Shown here one piece after another: positions 1 through 5,101 of a DNA stretch of 6,642 bases (positions are counted from its first letter, which is position 1; every line of letters starts with the position of its first letter). Location: positions 1-6,642 of the forward strand of contig JAUWJC010000238.1 in the NCBI GenBank assembly GCA_030607895.1, read 5' to 3'. The position numbers were made by a program, and so were the translations under genes. Origin of the DNA: Pirellulales bacterium (GTDB taxonomy: Bacteria > Planctomycetota > Planctomycetia > Pirellulales > Thermoguttaceae). The notes under the pieces are model-generated. The model worked only from the letters and a program-made list of their open reading frames with translations. It had not been told where the DNA came from and did not search any database.

Positions 1-2
1 AC

Positions 3-248
3 TCATCCTGGGAGCAATGGCTGGCTATTTTAGGCGATCCTGGAGACAACGATATTGCTGGCAAGTACGCAGATGTAGCGGCAACACTGACGCTATCATC
101 TTCTGGTGGTGCGCTGTTGATTACTGAGGATAACGCCAGTAAGACGGTGACGTTGAACGCAAGGCAGGCGGTAAAGACGTTTCTGATCGTAACGAGGAAC
201 ACATCGAAGTTGAAGATAAAAAATGTAGGAGGTTATGACTGTGGTTAG
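3..248 (+). CDS. 3' end of an unrecognised gene (5' end outside window)
   Basis: An open frame enters from the left edge and ends at TAG 246-248, giving 81 residues. It begins SSWEQWLAILGDPGD and ends LKIKNVGGYDCG. The other two plus frames close early, and the codons are ordinary, so this is probably the true C-terminus of a longer protein. I do not recognise the family. The tail has a short Trp/acidic start, then alternating hydrophobic and Thr/Ser stretches (ATLTLSSSGGALLI, KTVTLNA, KTFLIVT), suggesting a beta-rich domain. No catalytic motif, signal peptide or membrane segment is visible. Its stop lies inside the start of the next small ORF, so the two are translationally linked. The region is about 48% GC, lower than the genes to the right, which is compatible with acquired DNA such as a phage or island remnant, but nothing proves that. 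Confidence 0.5.
   Translation, partial: SSWEQWLAILGDPGDNDIAGKYADVAATLTLSSSGGALLITEDNASKTVTLNARQAVKTFLIVTRNTSKLKIKNVGGYDCG
227..232 (+). promoter_or_regulatory. Shine-Dalgarno site AGGAGG deciding the start of the small ORF
   Basis: A perfect AGGAGG lies inside the end of the upstream gene. It is only 2 nt before ATG 235 but 8 nt before the in-frame GTG at 241. The same 8-nt spacing occurs between AGGAGG and the ATG of the TPR gene in this window. The spacing therefore favours GTG 241 as the start. Confidence 0.6.
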
Positions 249-372
249 CAGATTTAATCCAGATGGTAGTAGCACCCAGGAAACACACGACGAAAGCCCG
301 CTTGAACAGATGCGGCGAGTTACCGATGAGATTCAATCCGAGGTAGCAGAGTTTGATCAGGCATTGGGTTGA
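241..372 (+). CDS. Small hypothetical protein of 43 residues (45 if started at ATG 235)
   Basis: This short ORF runs from GTG 241 (or ATG 235) to TGA 370-372. It is overlapped at its 5' end by the preceding gene, with stop TAG at 246-248. A perfect AGGAGG precedes it at the right distance for GTG 241. The protein is hydrophilic and acidic: a loop-like N-terminus (SRFNPDGSSTQETHDESP) followed by a probable amphipathic helix (LEQMRRVTDEIQSEVAEFDQ). There is no membrane segment, Cys motif or recognisable domain. The stop TGA is the end of the first GGGTTGA unit of a heptad array, so the last codons may derive from the repeat. Overlap plus strong SD argues for coupled translation with the upstream gene. 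Function unknown; it may be a small accessory or phage-type protein. Confidence 0.5.
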   Translation: MVSRFNPDGSSTQETHDESPLEQMRRVTDEIQSEVAEFDQALG

Positions 373-420
373 GAGTTGAGGGTTGAAAGTTGAAGTTGAA
401 AGTTGAGGGTTGAGGGTTGA
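366..420 (+). repeat. Heptad tandem array, GGGTTGA family (8 units)
   Basis: Eight consecutive units of GGGTTGA, GAGTTGA or AAGTTGA, one shortened to AGTTGA. The first unit (366-372) contains the TGA stop of the small ORF at 370-372. The strand shown has no C. The same family reappears in opposite orientation at 550-640. Confidence 0.9.
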
Positions 421-427
421 GCCAAAT

Positions 428-443
428 AAGCCGCTTGCGGCTT
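428..443. repeat. Short palindrome AAGCCGC-TT-GCGGCTT
   Basis: A perfect 7-bp inverted repeat with a 2-nt centre. The same arms with an AA centre occur at 5034-5049, so this is a dispersed palindromic repeat. It lies in the gap between the convergent small ORF and fxsA and could form a small hairpin in transcripts of either strand. Confidence 0.75.
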
Positions 444-465
444 CGCAACTTGTGATTATCTCGGC

Positions 466-496
466 CACGGATGAAACACGGATGAAACACGGATCA
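466..496 (+). repeat. 11-bp tandem repeat CACGGATGAAA (2.8 copies)
   Basis: Units at 466-476 and 477-487 are identical. The third (488-496) matches for seven bases and then diverges. It is bounded by CGGCC (462-466) and GGCCG (500-504). It sits in the noncoding gap between the convergent genes, and no coding potential is seen around it. Confidence 0.8.
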
Positions 497-549
497 AGGG
501 GCCGGATTCCATCGTGTCAGTGAAAGCCGTGAACCGTTACGAGTCTACA

Positions 550-640
550 CTCTCAACCCGCAACTCTCACCCCTCAACTCTCAACCCTCAACTCTCAACC
601 CTCCACTCTCCACCATCAACCTTCAACTCTCAACTCTTCA
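550..640 (-). repeat. Heptad tandem array, CTCTCAA/CCCTCAA family (13 units in register)
   Basis: Thirteen 7-bp units fill 550-640 with no slip in register. The first eight or so alternate CTCTCAA-type and CCCTCAA-type, giving a higher-order 14-bp period. Read on the minus strand (the sense of fxsA), the array starts exactly with the fxsA stop codon TGA (638-640) and continues as TTGAGAG and TTGAGGG units. This is the same family as the plus-strand array at 366-420, so the two form a long imperfect inverted repeat around about 129 bp. Confidence 0.9.
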
Positions 641-1099
641 GTCCCGGTCGGCCGGCTCTGGAGGGTTCACGTCGATGACCTCGACGTCGATGATTCTGTC
701 CTGTTCTGGCGATGTGGGCCAGATTTCCGGATGTTGCAGCGTCATTCGAGCCCGGATGCGGCCAGCCAGCCAGCGGCGAATTGCCCGGCGAAACGGCGGT
801 ATCAACAGGGCAAACCCCAAGAGGTCGGTCAGCACGCCGGGCGTGACCAAGACGGCCCCAGCCACCAGGATCATCAGCCCTTCCAGCAGCGAATCGGTGG
901 GTAGCTCTCCGCGGGCAGTTCGCTCTTGAATCTCCCGCCAGCAACGAAGGCCTTCACGCCGCGCCAGCCAGGCCCCCAACACGCCCGTGAAAATCACCAG
1001 CCAGAGAGTGAACAACCAGGAGGTCTTGTCGGCCAACCAGACGAGCAGCGCCAGTTCGACCAGCGGTACCAGGGTGAACAGGAGCAGAAGGCGCAGCAT
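638..1099 (-). CDS. fxsA: FxsA family membrane protein
   Basis: A 153-residue protein matching the FxsA family in length and order of motifs. It has a first membrane segment (about residues 3-22) with the PLVE motif, a second segment (28-46) running into GAWLARREG (42-50), the GELPTDSLLEG motif (64-74), then a long hydrophobic hairpin (about 75-100) with LVTPGVLTDLLG (84-95) and basic PPFRR. The polar tail contains IIDVEVIDV. It acts in the inner membrane. In E. coli, FxsA overproduction relieves F-plasmid exclusion of phage T7 through PifA; its normal role is unclear. The start is ATG 1097-1099, the first residue before the hydrophobic segment. No Shine-Dalgarno is visible: the leader is C-rich and quickly runs into a heptad array. 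It lies 90 bp downstream of the TPR gene on the same strand, so cotranscription is possible. The stop codon coincides with the start of another heptad array. Confidence 0.93.
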   Translation of the reverse strand: MLRLLLLFTLVPLVELALLVWLADKTSWLFTLWLVIFTGVLGAWLARREGLRCWREIQERTARGELPTDSLLEGLMILVAGAVLVTPGVLTDLLGFALLIPPFRRAIRRWLAGRIRARMTLQHPEIWPTSPEQDRIIDVEVIDVNPPEPADRD

Positions 1100-1120
1100 G
1101 TGGATTCAGTGGAAGGGGGG

Positions 1121-1190
1121 AAGGCGGAAGGCGGAAATCCCAAATCCCAAATCAGAAATCAGAAATCAGAAATCAGAAATCCCCAATCCC
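1121..1190 (-). repeat. Heptad tandem array, AAATCAG/AAATCCC family (10 units)
   Basis: Ten 7-bp units in perfect register: AAGGCGG twice (1121-1134), AAATCCC twice, AAATCAG four times (1149-1176), AAATCCC, CAATCCC (ending 1190). The last base is the final G (minus strand) of the TPR gene's TAG stop (1190-1192). It occupies most of the 90-bp gap to fxsA. An AAGGGGGG run at 1113-1120 may be a degenerate further unit. Confidence 0.92.
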
Positions 1191-3250
1191 TATCGCAACT
1201 TGGTGTCTTTGATTCTGTCGGCCTTCTGGATGAACTCTTCGGCCGTGGCGGCCTGTCCCAGTTGTTGGTGCATGGTGGCCAGGTTGCTGTAGGGAACTTC
1301 CAGGCGAGTCCGGCTTGCCGTGCCGTTTCTGACGGCCTGCTCGATCAGGACGACGCCCTGCCGGGTCAATTGCATGGCATTCTTCTTGTCTCCGGTTTCC
1401 CAGTAGGAAACACCCATGCTGACAAACGTTTCGCCGCGGCGTCCCAACTCGGATTGTGCTCCCTGGGGAAGCGGTTTAGACAGCAGGGGAGTCGCTTTGT
1501 CGAACCAGGTGACGGCTGCCTTGTGATCCCGCTTGGCCTGGGCATGAATGGCCCCCAAGCGGAAACAGAGCCGACCCAACAGGTAGCCGTAGGCCGGAGC
1601 ATCCTGTTTGTTCTCGCCGCCTTCCGAAAGGCAGTCGATCGCTTGCTGACCGTAGCGGAGCGCCAGATCGTGATTGCCGCGTATCTGGTAGATCTGCAGC
1701 GCATCGTACAAGGCCATCCCCAACTCCCAGCGGAACTGCTCCTTCTGGGTCTTATCCTTTACCGAATCAACCAGTTGGCGTCCGACACGAACGGTTTTCT
1801 CGGCCCAGTCGGTCGGATCGACACTTCCCTGGGCACCTACGCAAGCCGACAGCGCTCGAGTGGCTACCCGAAAGCGATGCTCGTCGGTACCACCATCGTT
1901 TTCGATCAGGTCTTCGGCGAATTCGGAAGCTCGCTCGAGCCACCTGGGAACAGCCTCCTCTTTTTTCTTCCAGTTTCCCCAGGCGATATCGCCGGCGGTA
2001 CCCAGGTGAGCGTCGATGAGCACCTCCTTGGCGGCCAGCCGGATGGCCGGATGCCGATCGACTGCCAGCGGATCGGCCACCTTGATCGCCTCCATGTGGT
2101 ACTCGATGGCTTTTTTGTAATCGCGCTTTGGGCGGGTGCTGGCCAGATCGCCCAGCAGGCAAAGTGCCCGGGCTTTTACGTGAAGCCGGCGCTCGCTCAG
2201 TTGGAGAGCCTTTTGAGCGTGTTCGACTGCCTCGTCGTAACGGCCGGCCTGACCAAGGATTTGTGCGTGTGTAACATGATAGCGGGCATTGCCGGCTTCA
2301 AGCTGCACCGCCTTAGTGCTGGCCGCCAAGGCCTGGACCGGGTTGCCCATGGCCGATAGCACGCGGGCTCGCAACCAGTGGGCCCTGGGATACCGCGGCC
2401 TTAGCTTCAGCGCCACGTCGAGATCGCGAAGACTCAGTTCATATTGGCTATCCAGATTGGTTTCCGCCCGTAGCACAAACGGTTCCGCATCTATCGGCTC
2501 GAGAACAATCTGCGAGACCATCCCAGTCATCTTGCCCGGCTCCTTGGCCGGCTCGAAGGCAAACAGCACCCCTCGTTCAGCAAACGCCTGTCCGAGAATT
2601 TGCCCCGTCTCGTCCGAGACCATCACTGGCCGGATATTGCTCAACTGCAACTGCTTGGCAACGACACTGGCGGGAAAGGCCTTTTTCAGCCGGATCACAA
2701 CCGAGGTAACCTTGTCCTCCAAGAGACTTACCTCGACATGGTCGAACGGCTCGACCGAGTACAGACGCACCGCCATGCCGTCTTGGCGGCTGATCTCTTT
2801 CGGCGCGCCCCAACTCTTTTCCAGTTCGGCTACCGTGGTAATGCCGGGCGTTACGCCTTTGAAGCTGGCCGCGTCGATCTCGACGGGCCCGGTTTGCTGA
2901 GGTTCGGCTATCGGCTCGATCTGTTCCCGGCTCTCCTGGCTTGGCTCGGGAACCGAGTTCTTGGGGGCCGATTTCTCGGGAACTGGTTCTGCGGTGACCG
3001 ATTTCTCAGGGGCCGGTTTTTCGGGGGCCGGTTTTTCGGGGGCCGGAACGGTTGTCACCGTAACGGTCGAAGGCGGCGTGGTTTGCTCATTTCGAGGGAC
3101 CGTGGTCTTACCGGCGGCGGCAGCCGGTTCCGGGGTTTTCTCGCCCGAGGTCGATTGGTCCGCGGCGGCTGCCGGCGCTAATGCCAGTATAACCACCAAA
3201 ATTCCCTCCAGCGAAACCGACGCAGTATACCGAATGGCTTCTGAATGCAT
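1190..3250 (-). CDS. Exported Pro-rich protein with tetratricopeptide repeats
   Basis: A 686-residue protein. The start ATG 3248-3250 is chosen because AGGAGG lies 8 nt upstream and a signal peptide follows at once; an in-frame ATG 22 codons further upstream would bury it. Order: signal peptide about 1-30 (hydrophobic VSLEGILVVILALAPAAAA, likely cleaved near AAA-DQ); Ala/Pro/Thr-rich linker 31-120 with PAPEK repeats at 69-83; an alpha/beta domain about 121-255 (GVTPGITTVAELEKSWGAP, then several short strands) that I cannot name; TPR-like helical pairs at about 285-320, 321-352 and 355-392; a middle helical region 395-500; more TPRs at about 505-540, 550-590, 604-640 and 650-682. The likely role is a periplasmic or envelope protein-interaction scaffold, with the linker spanning the cell-wall zone. 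No enzyme motif is seen. The 5' region is 404 bp without a gene. The stop touches a heptad array. Family assignment beyond TPR is uncertain. Confidence 0.88.
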   Translation of the reverse strand: MHSEAIRYTASVSLEGILVVILALAPAAAADQSTSGEKTPEPAAAAGKTTVPRNEQTTPPSTVTVTTVPAPEKPAPEKPAPEKSVTAEPVPEKSAPKNSVPEPSQESREQIEPIAEPQQTGPVEIDAASFKGVTPGITTVAELEKSWGAPKEISRQDGMAVRLYSVEPFDHVEVSLLEDKVTSVVIRLKKAFPASVVAKQLQLSNIRPVMVSDETGQILGQAFAERGVLFAFEPAKEPGKMTGMVSQIVLEPIDAEPFVLRAETNLDSQYELSLRDLDVALKLRPRYPRAHWLRARVLSAMGNPVQALAASTKAVQLEAGNARYHVTHAQILGQAGRYDEAVEHAQKALQLSERRLHVKARALCLLGDLASTRPKRDYKKAIEYHMEAIKVADPLAVDRHPAIRLAAKEVLIDAHLGTAGDIAWGNWKKKEEAVPRWLERASEFAEDLIENDGGTDEHRFRVATRALSACVGAQGSVDPTDWAEKTVRVGRQLVDSVKDKTQKEQFRWELGMALYDALQIYQIRGNHDLALRYGQQAIDCLSEGGENKQDAPAYGYLLGRLCFRLGAIHAQAKRDHKAAVTWFDKATPLLSKPLPQGAQSELGRRGETFVSMGVSYWETGDKKNAMQLTRQGVVLIEQAVRNGTASRTRLEVPYSNLATMHQQLGQAATAEEFIQKADRIKDTKLR
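2962..3051 (-). repeat. 15-bp tandem repeat inside the TPR gene (6 units)
   Basis: Six 15-bp units in register; the last three are nearly identical (core GGGGCCGGTTTTT). Being a multiple of three, they encode a pentapeptide repeat of PAPEK type in the Pro-rich linker after the signal peptide. This is consistent with repeat-number growth in a flexible spacer. Confidence 0.85.
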
Positions 3251-3258
3251 CGTGCGTT

Positions 3259-3264
3259 CCTCCT
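3259..3264 (-). promoter_or_regulatory. Shine-Dalgarno AGGAGG of the TPR gene
   Basis: CCTCCT on the plus strand is AGGAGG in gene sense, 8 nt before ATG 3250. It decides the start in favour of the signal-peptide methionine over the upstream in-frame ATG at 3316. It is the only strong SD among the minus-strand genes whose starts are visible. Confidence 0.85.
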
Positions 3265-3531
3265 GAACGTTACCGAGCAGATCAGGGCATTCGGCGGGTA
3301 TCGGTGCGTGGCCCAATCCACCACGCGATGCCCCGCATCCGGACGCCCCGAATCCCTGAAAACCTCATTTTGGACAAGAATATCTCCTGATCCAACAGTG
3401 TCAGACGGCGCAGTGTAGCCGCATTAGGGCATTTAAGTCCATACGAGTTTTACCTTTTTCGCGTTTCTGCCGGCTTTTTCTCCGAAACCGCCGCGGCTCG
3501 GCTTCCGGTCGCTCTCGACGCTTCGCCACTC

Positions 3532-3596
3532 GTTCCCAAGCTCCAGCTTGGGAACGCATTTCTGCGGCGGTGGGTTCCCAAGCAGAGCTTGGGAAC
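3532..3596. repeat. Pair of GTTCCCAAGC palindromes (REPIN-like), downstream of the GTPase gene
   Basis: First palindrome: arms GTTCCCAAGCT (3532-3542) and AGCTTGGGAAC (3545-3555) around CC. Second: arms GTTCCCAAGC (3574-3583) and GCTTGGGAAC (3587-3596) around AGA. They are 18 bp apart. Nearly the same pair occurs at 4956-5028 on the other side of the GTPase gene. Paired short palindromes are the layout of REPINs, but no RAYT transposase is in the window. Each palindrome could form a stable hairpin in the 3' UTR of the GTPase transcript. Confidence 0.85.
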
Positions 3597-3608
3597 TAGG
3601 TCGATCGA

Positions 3609-3639
3609 CGAGGAAAGATGGGTAATATAGGCACCCATC
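3609..3639 (-). terminator. Possible weak terminator hairpin after the GTPase gene
   Basis: Arms GATGGGT and ACCCATC (3617-3623, 3633-3639) enclose a 9-nt loop, 15 nt beyond the stop codon. In gene sense the stem is followed only by TTTCC, so the U tract is poor. Termination may rely more on the strong palindromes just beyond. Confidence 0.3.
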
Positions 3640-3654
3640 AAGGCCGTGGCGCGA

Positions 3655-4935
3655 CTACATTACGGCCAAAACCGAAGCGGCCCGACGCGGGGCTCCATCA
3701 GCCACGGCATCGGCAGCCAACTGAATCGCGTCGAGTTGGGCCGCCGTGAATGGGACGCCCGCACCCGACGGGGCTGGGTCGGGAACCAAGCGGCTGGAAA
3801 TCTCACCGAGTAGCGTATCGATGCCGTCTGAGCGAAGCCCACTTGTGGCAAGCCCCACCGGGCGGTCTCCAGCCGCCGCTTGGAGATCGCATTTGTTGTG
3901 AATCACCAGTGCGCCCGGCCAGCGCTGGAAAACCCGGCGGTCGTCGTCCGACCAGGCCAGCGAGCTATCGAAGACAAGCAACACCAGATCGGCGGTCGCA
4001 AGTTCCTCTTCCGCAAGCTCGATGCCGGCCGTTTCCAGCGAATGGTCGGCGTTGCGCAAGCCGGCCGTGTCGGAGAATCGTACCGGCCAGCCGTCCACCG
4101 CGGCGGTTGCTGTAACCACGTCGCGTGTTGTACCGGGCGCGTGGTGGACAATCGCCCGGTCATAACCGACCAGGGCGTTAATCAACGTGCTTTTGCCCAC
4201 GTTGGGTCGTCCGGCCAGCACGACGCGCCACGGCTCGACCAGGTGCCGGCCCAGTTGCCCCCGGGCCAAGAGCACCTCGAGCCGGCGGCCGGCGGCGGAG
4301 GTGTTGCCCGAGTCGAGGTCCTTCCGGATTTCTTCTATCGCTCGGCCGAGCGCCCCGCGATACTGATCCAATAGAATGGCGGCGGTCCGCCAGGTTCGAG
4401 CGTCGGCCAGGGCGACGTGGGCTGCCACCGCGATTGAATCCGGGCACTCTCGATCTAACCCGTATTTCTCACCAACCCGGGACGTCCCGAAACAGTGTGC
4501 CACTGCTTCGTCAGAAGCAGTGCCGTGAAAACTTCGGGGAAAACACTGCTTCTGGCGAAGCAGTGGCACACCGTAGTGAGAAATGCGATCCAACCAGTCG
4601 CGCCAGCCGATCGCTGGACAACCCCGCTTGGCCAATGCCGCTTCGATTGCCGCCACGGTAGCGTATCCCCCGTGGCAGTGTAGTTCGATCGACTCCGCGG
4701 ACCGGCGGCGGATAACCACTTCCTCGGCAGTATCCGAGCCGAGTGTACTTTCCAGTGAGAGATACCCAACGACGGGCCGGTCGCCGGAAACATCGGCCAA
4801 CGGCCGGTTGCCTTTGACGTGCAGGCAATTGTCGAGGATTTCGAGCGTCCCGGGCCCTTCAACCAGCAAGGTGGCCACCGCGCCGCGGCCGGACGGCGTG
4901 AGTTGCACAACGCAAAGTTGCGGCTTTTCGGTCAT
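3655..4935 (-). CDS. MnmE/TrmE-like GTPase paralogue lacking the CIGK tail
   Basis: A 426-residue protein with two MnmE-type parts. The N-terminal tetrahydrofolate-binding-like domain (1-105) has TPSGRGAV (13-20) and ELHCHGG (84-90). A helical linker (about 165-232, LADARTWRTAAILLDQYRGAL) follows. The G domain has P-loop GRPNVGKS (242-249, with the Asn that in MnmE coordinates K+), PGTTRD (267-272), DTAG (289-292), NKCD (347-350) and ATSG (363-366). MnmE, with MnmG, modifies wobble U34 of tRNA using a methylene group. This protein lacks the C-terminal CIGK motif, ending at SVLAVM, and the RPGEF...R.F.NGK segment expected after the N-terminal domain. A divergent paralogue is therefore likelier than the true MnmE. 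Residues about 117-158 are encoded by a palindromic element. The start is ATG 4935, because the longer in-frame extension to 5076 translates only repeats; no SD is seen. An alternative is a degenerating mnmE. Confidence 0.85.
   Translation of the reverse strand: MTEKPQLCVVQLTPSGRGAVATLLVEGPGTLEILDNCLHVKGNRPLADVSGDRPVVGYLSLESTLGSDTAEEVVIRRRSAESIELHCHGGYATVAAIEAALAKRGCPAIGWRDWLDRISHYGVPLLRQKQCFPRSFHGTASDEAVAHCFGTSRVGEKYGLDRECPDSIAVAAHVALADARTWRTAAILLDQYRGALGRAIEEIRKDLDSGNTSAAGRRLEVLLARGQLGRHLVEPWRVVLAGRPNVGKSTLINALVGYDRAIVHHAPGTTRDVVTATAAVDGWPVRFSDTAGLRNADHSLETAGIELAEEELATADLVLLVFDSSLAWSDDDRRVFQRWPGALVIHNKCDLQAAAGDRPVGLATSGLRSDGIDTLLGEISSRLVPDPAPSGAGVPFTAAQLDAIQLAADAVADGAPRRAASVLAVM
4461..4587. 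repeat. Nested palindromic element inserted in frame in the GTPase gene
   Basis: The core is a pair of 31-bp arms (4492-4522 and 4544-4574) with two mismatches in inverted orientation around a 21-nt centre. Each arm itself contains a palindrome (CACTGCTTC/GAAGCAGTG). Outside these are 12-bp inverted ends (4461-4472 and 4576-4587, one mismatch). The left flank also carries the perfect palindrome CGGGACGTCCCG (4478-4489). It is translated as codons about 117-158 (YGVPLLRQKQC ... DEAVAHCFGTS) between the N-terminal domain and the helical linker, without a stop or frameshift. The two-palindrome layout resembles a REPIN; coding use resembles Rickettsia palindromic elements. Confidence 0.85.
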
Positions 4936-4955
4936 GATCGGGTGAAATTTAACCT

Positions 4956-5028
4956 GGTTCCCAAGCTCTGCTTGGGAACCCGCTACTCTCCAGCAGTGCG
5001 GTGCGGTCCCAAGCAGAGCTTGGGACCG
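4956..5028. repeat. Pair of GTTCCCAAGC palindromes (REPIN-like) in the leader of the GTPase gene
   Basis: First palindrome: 11-bp arms 4956-4966 and 4970-4980 around TCT. Second: 11-bp arms 5004-5014 and 5018-5028 around AGA, with GTCCC in place of TTCCC. The loops TCT and AGA are complementary, so the pair is a true head-to-head inversion separated by 23 bp. It ends 20 nt upstream of the GTPase start codon, so it must lie in the leader if the transcript begins upstream. Same family as 3532-3596. Confidence 0.88.
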
Positions 5029-5033
5029 AGTGT

Positions 5034-5049
5034 AAGCCGCAAGCGGCTT
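5034..5049. repeat. Short palindrome AAGCCGC-AA-GCGGCTT
   Basis: A perfect 7-bp inverted repeat with AA centre, the second copy of the palindrome at 428-443. It lies between the REPIN-like pair and the heptad array, in a 161-bp gap that is almost entirely repeats. Confidence 0.75.
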
Positions 5050-5059
5050 GTTCGGACGC

Positions 5060-5101
5060 CACTGACCACTAACCACTGATCACTAACCACTGACCACTAC
5101 T
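5060..5101 (-). repeat. Heptad tandem array, CACTGAC/CACTAAC family (6 units)
   Basis: Six 7-bp units in register (CACTGAC, CACTAAC, CACTGAT, CACTAAC, CACTGAC, CACTACT). In gene sense the unit AGTAGTG supplies the TAG stop of the cyclase (5097-5099), and the array continues into the 3' untranslated side as GTCAGTG/GTTAGTG. Confidence 0.9.

Larger units (their letters stand above)
3251..3654. other. 404-bp intergenic region between the MnmE-like gene and the TPR gene
   Basis: No credible gene is seen on either strand. From the GTPase side it holds a weak hairpin just after the stop (3617-3639), a pair of GTTCCCAAGC palindromes (3532-3596), a T/C-rich stretch (about 3448-3482), and the untranslated leader of the TPR gene with its AGGAGG. 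The TPR promoter is presumably here. I found only weak -10/-35 resemblances and no clear operator or riboswitch. Confidence 0.6.

Noticed and set aside
121..468. Minus-strand open frame of 115 codons at the left end
   Set aside because: It translates the GGGTTGA array into a low-complexity NPQLSTSTFNPQLST peptide and opposes the better supported plus-strand ORFs.
366..640. CRISPR array
   Set aside because: Units are 7 bp with no unique spacers, and no cas gene is in the window.
926..2359. Long plus-strand open frame (477 codons) opposite fxsA and the TPR gene
   Set aside because: It is antisense to two well-supported genes, its start lies within fxsA, it reads through the heptad array, and the translation shows no domain. 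High GC makes such shadows common.
3251..3316. Upstream ATG at 3316 for the TPR protein
   Set aside because: AGGAGG 8 nt before ATG 3250 and the signal peptide right after it favour the shorter form.
3365..3440. Sigma-70-like promoter for the TPR gene (TGGACT with TACACT at 18 bp, or TTGGAT with CAAAAT at 17 bp)
   Set aside because: Each hexamer matches the consensus at only three or four positions, which is not distinguishable from chance.
3450..3641. Minus-strand open frame of 63 codons between the GTPase and TPR genes
   Set aside because: It is mostly a translation of the two GTTCCCAAGC palindromes (PKLCLGT-type peptide), with no SD or conserved motif.
4936..5076. N-terminal extension of the GTPase to an ATG at 5076
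   Set aside because: The extra 47 codons translate a heptad unit and palindromes, and the family's conserved N-terminus begins just after ATG 4935.
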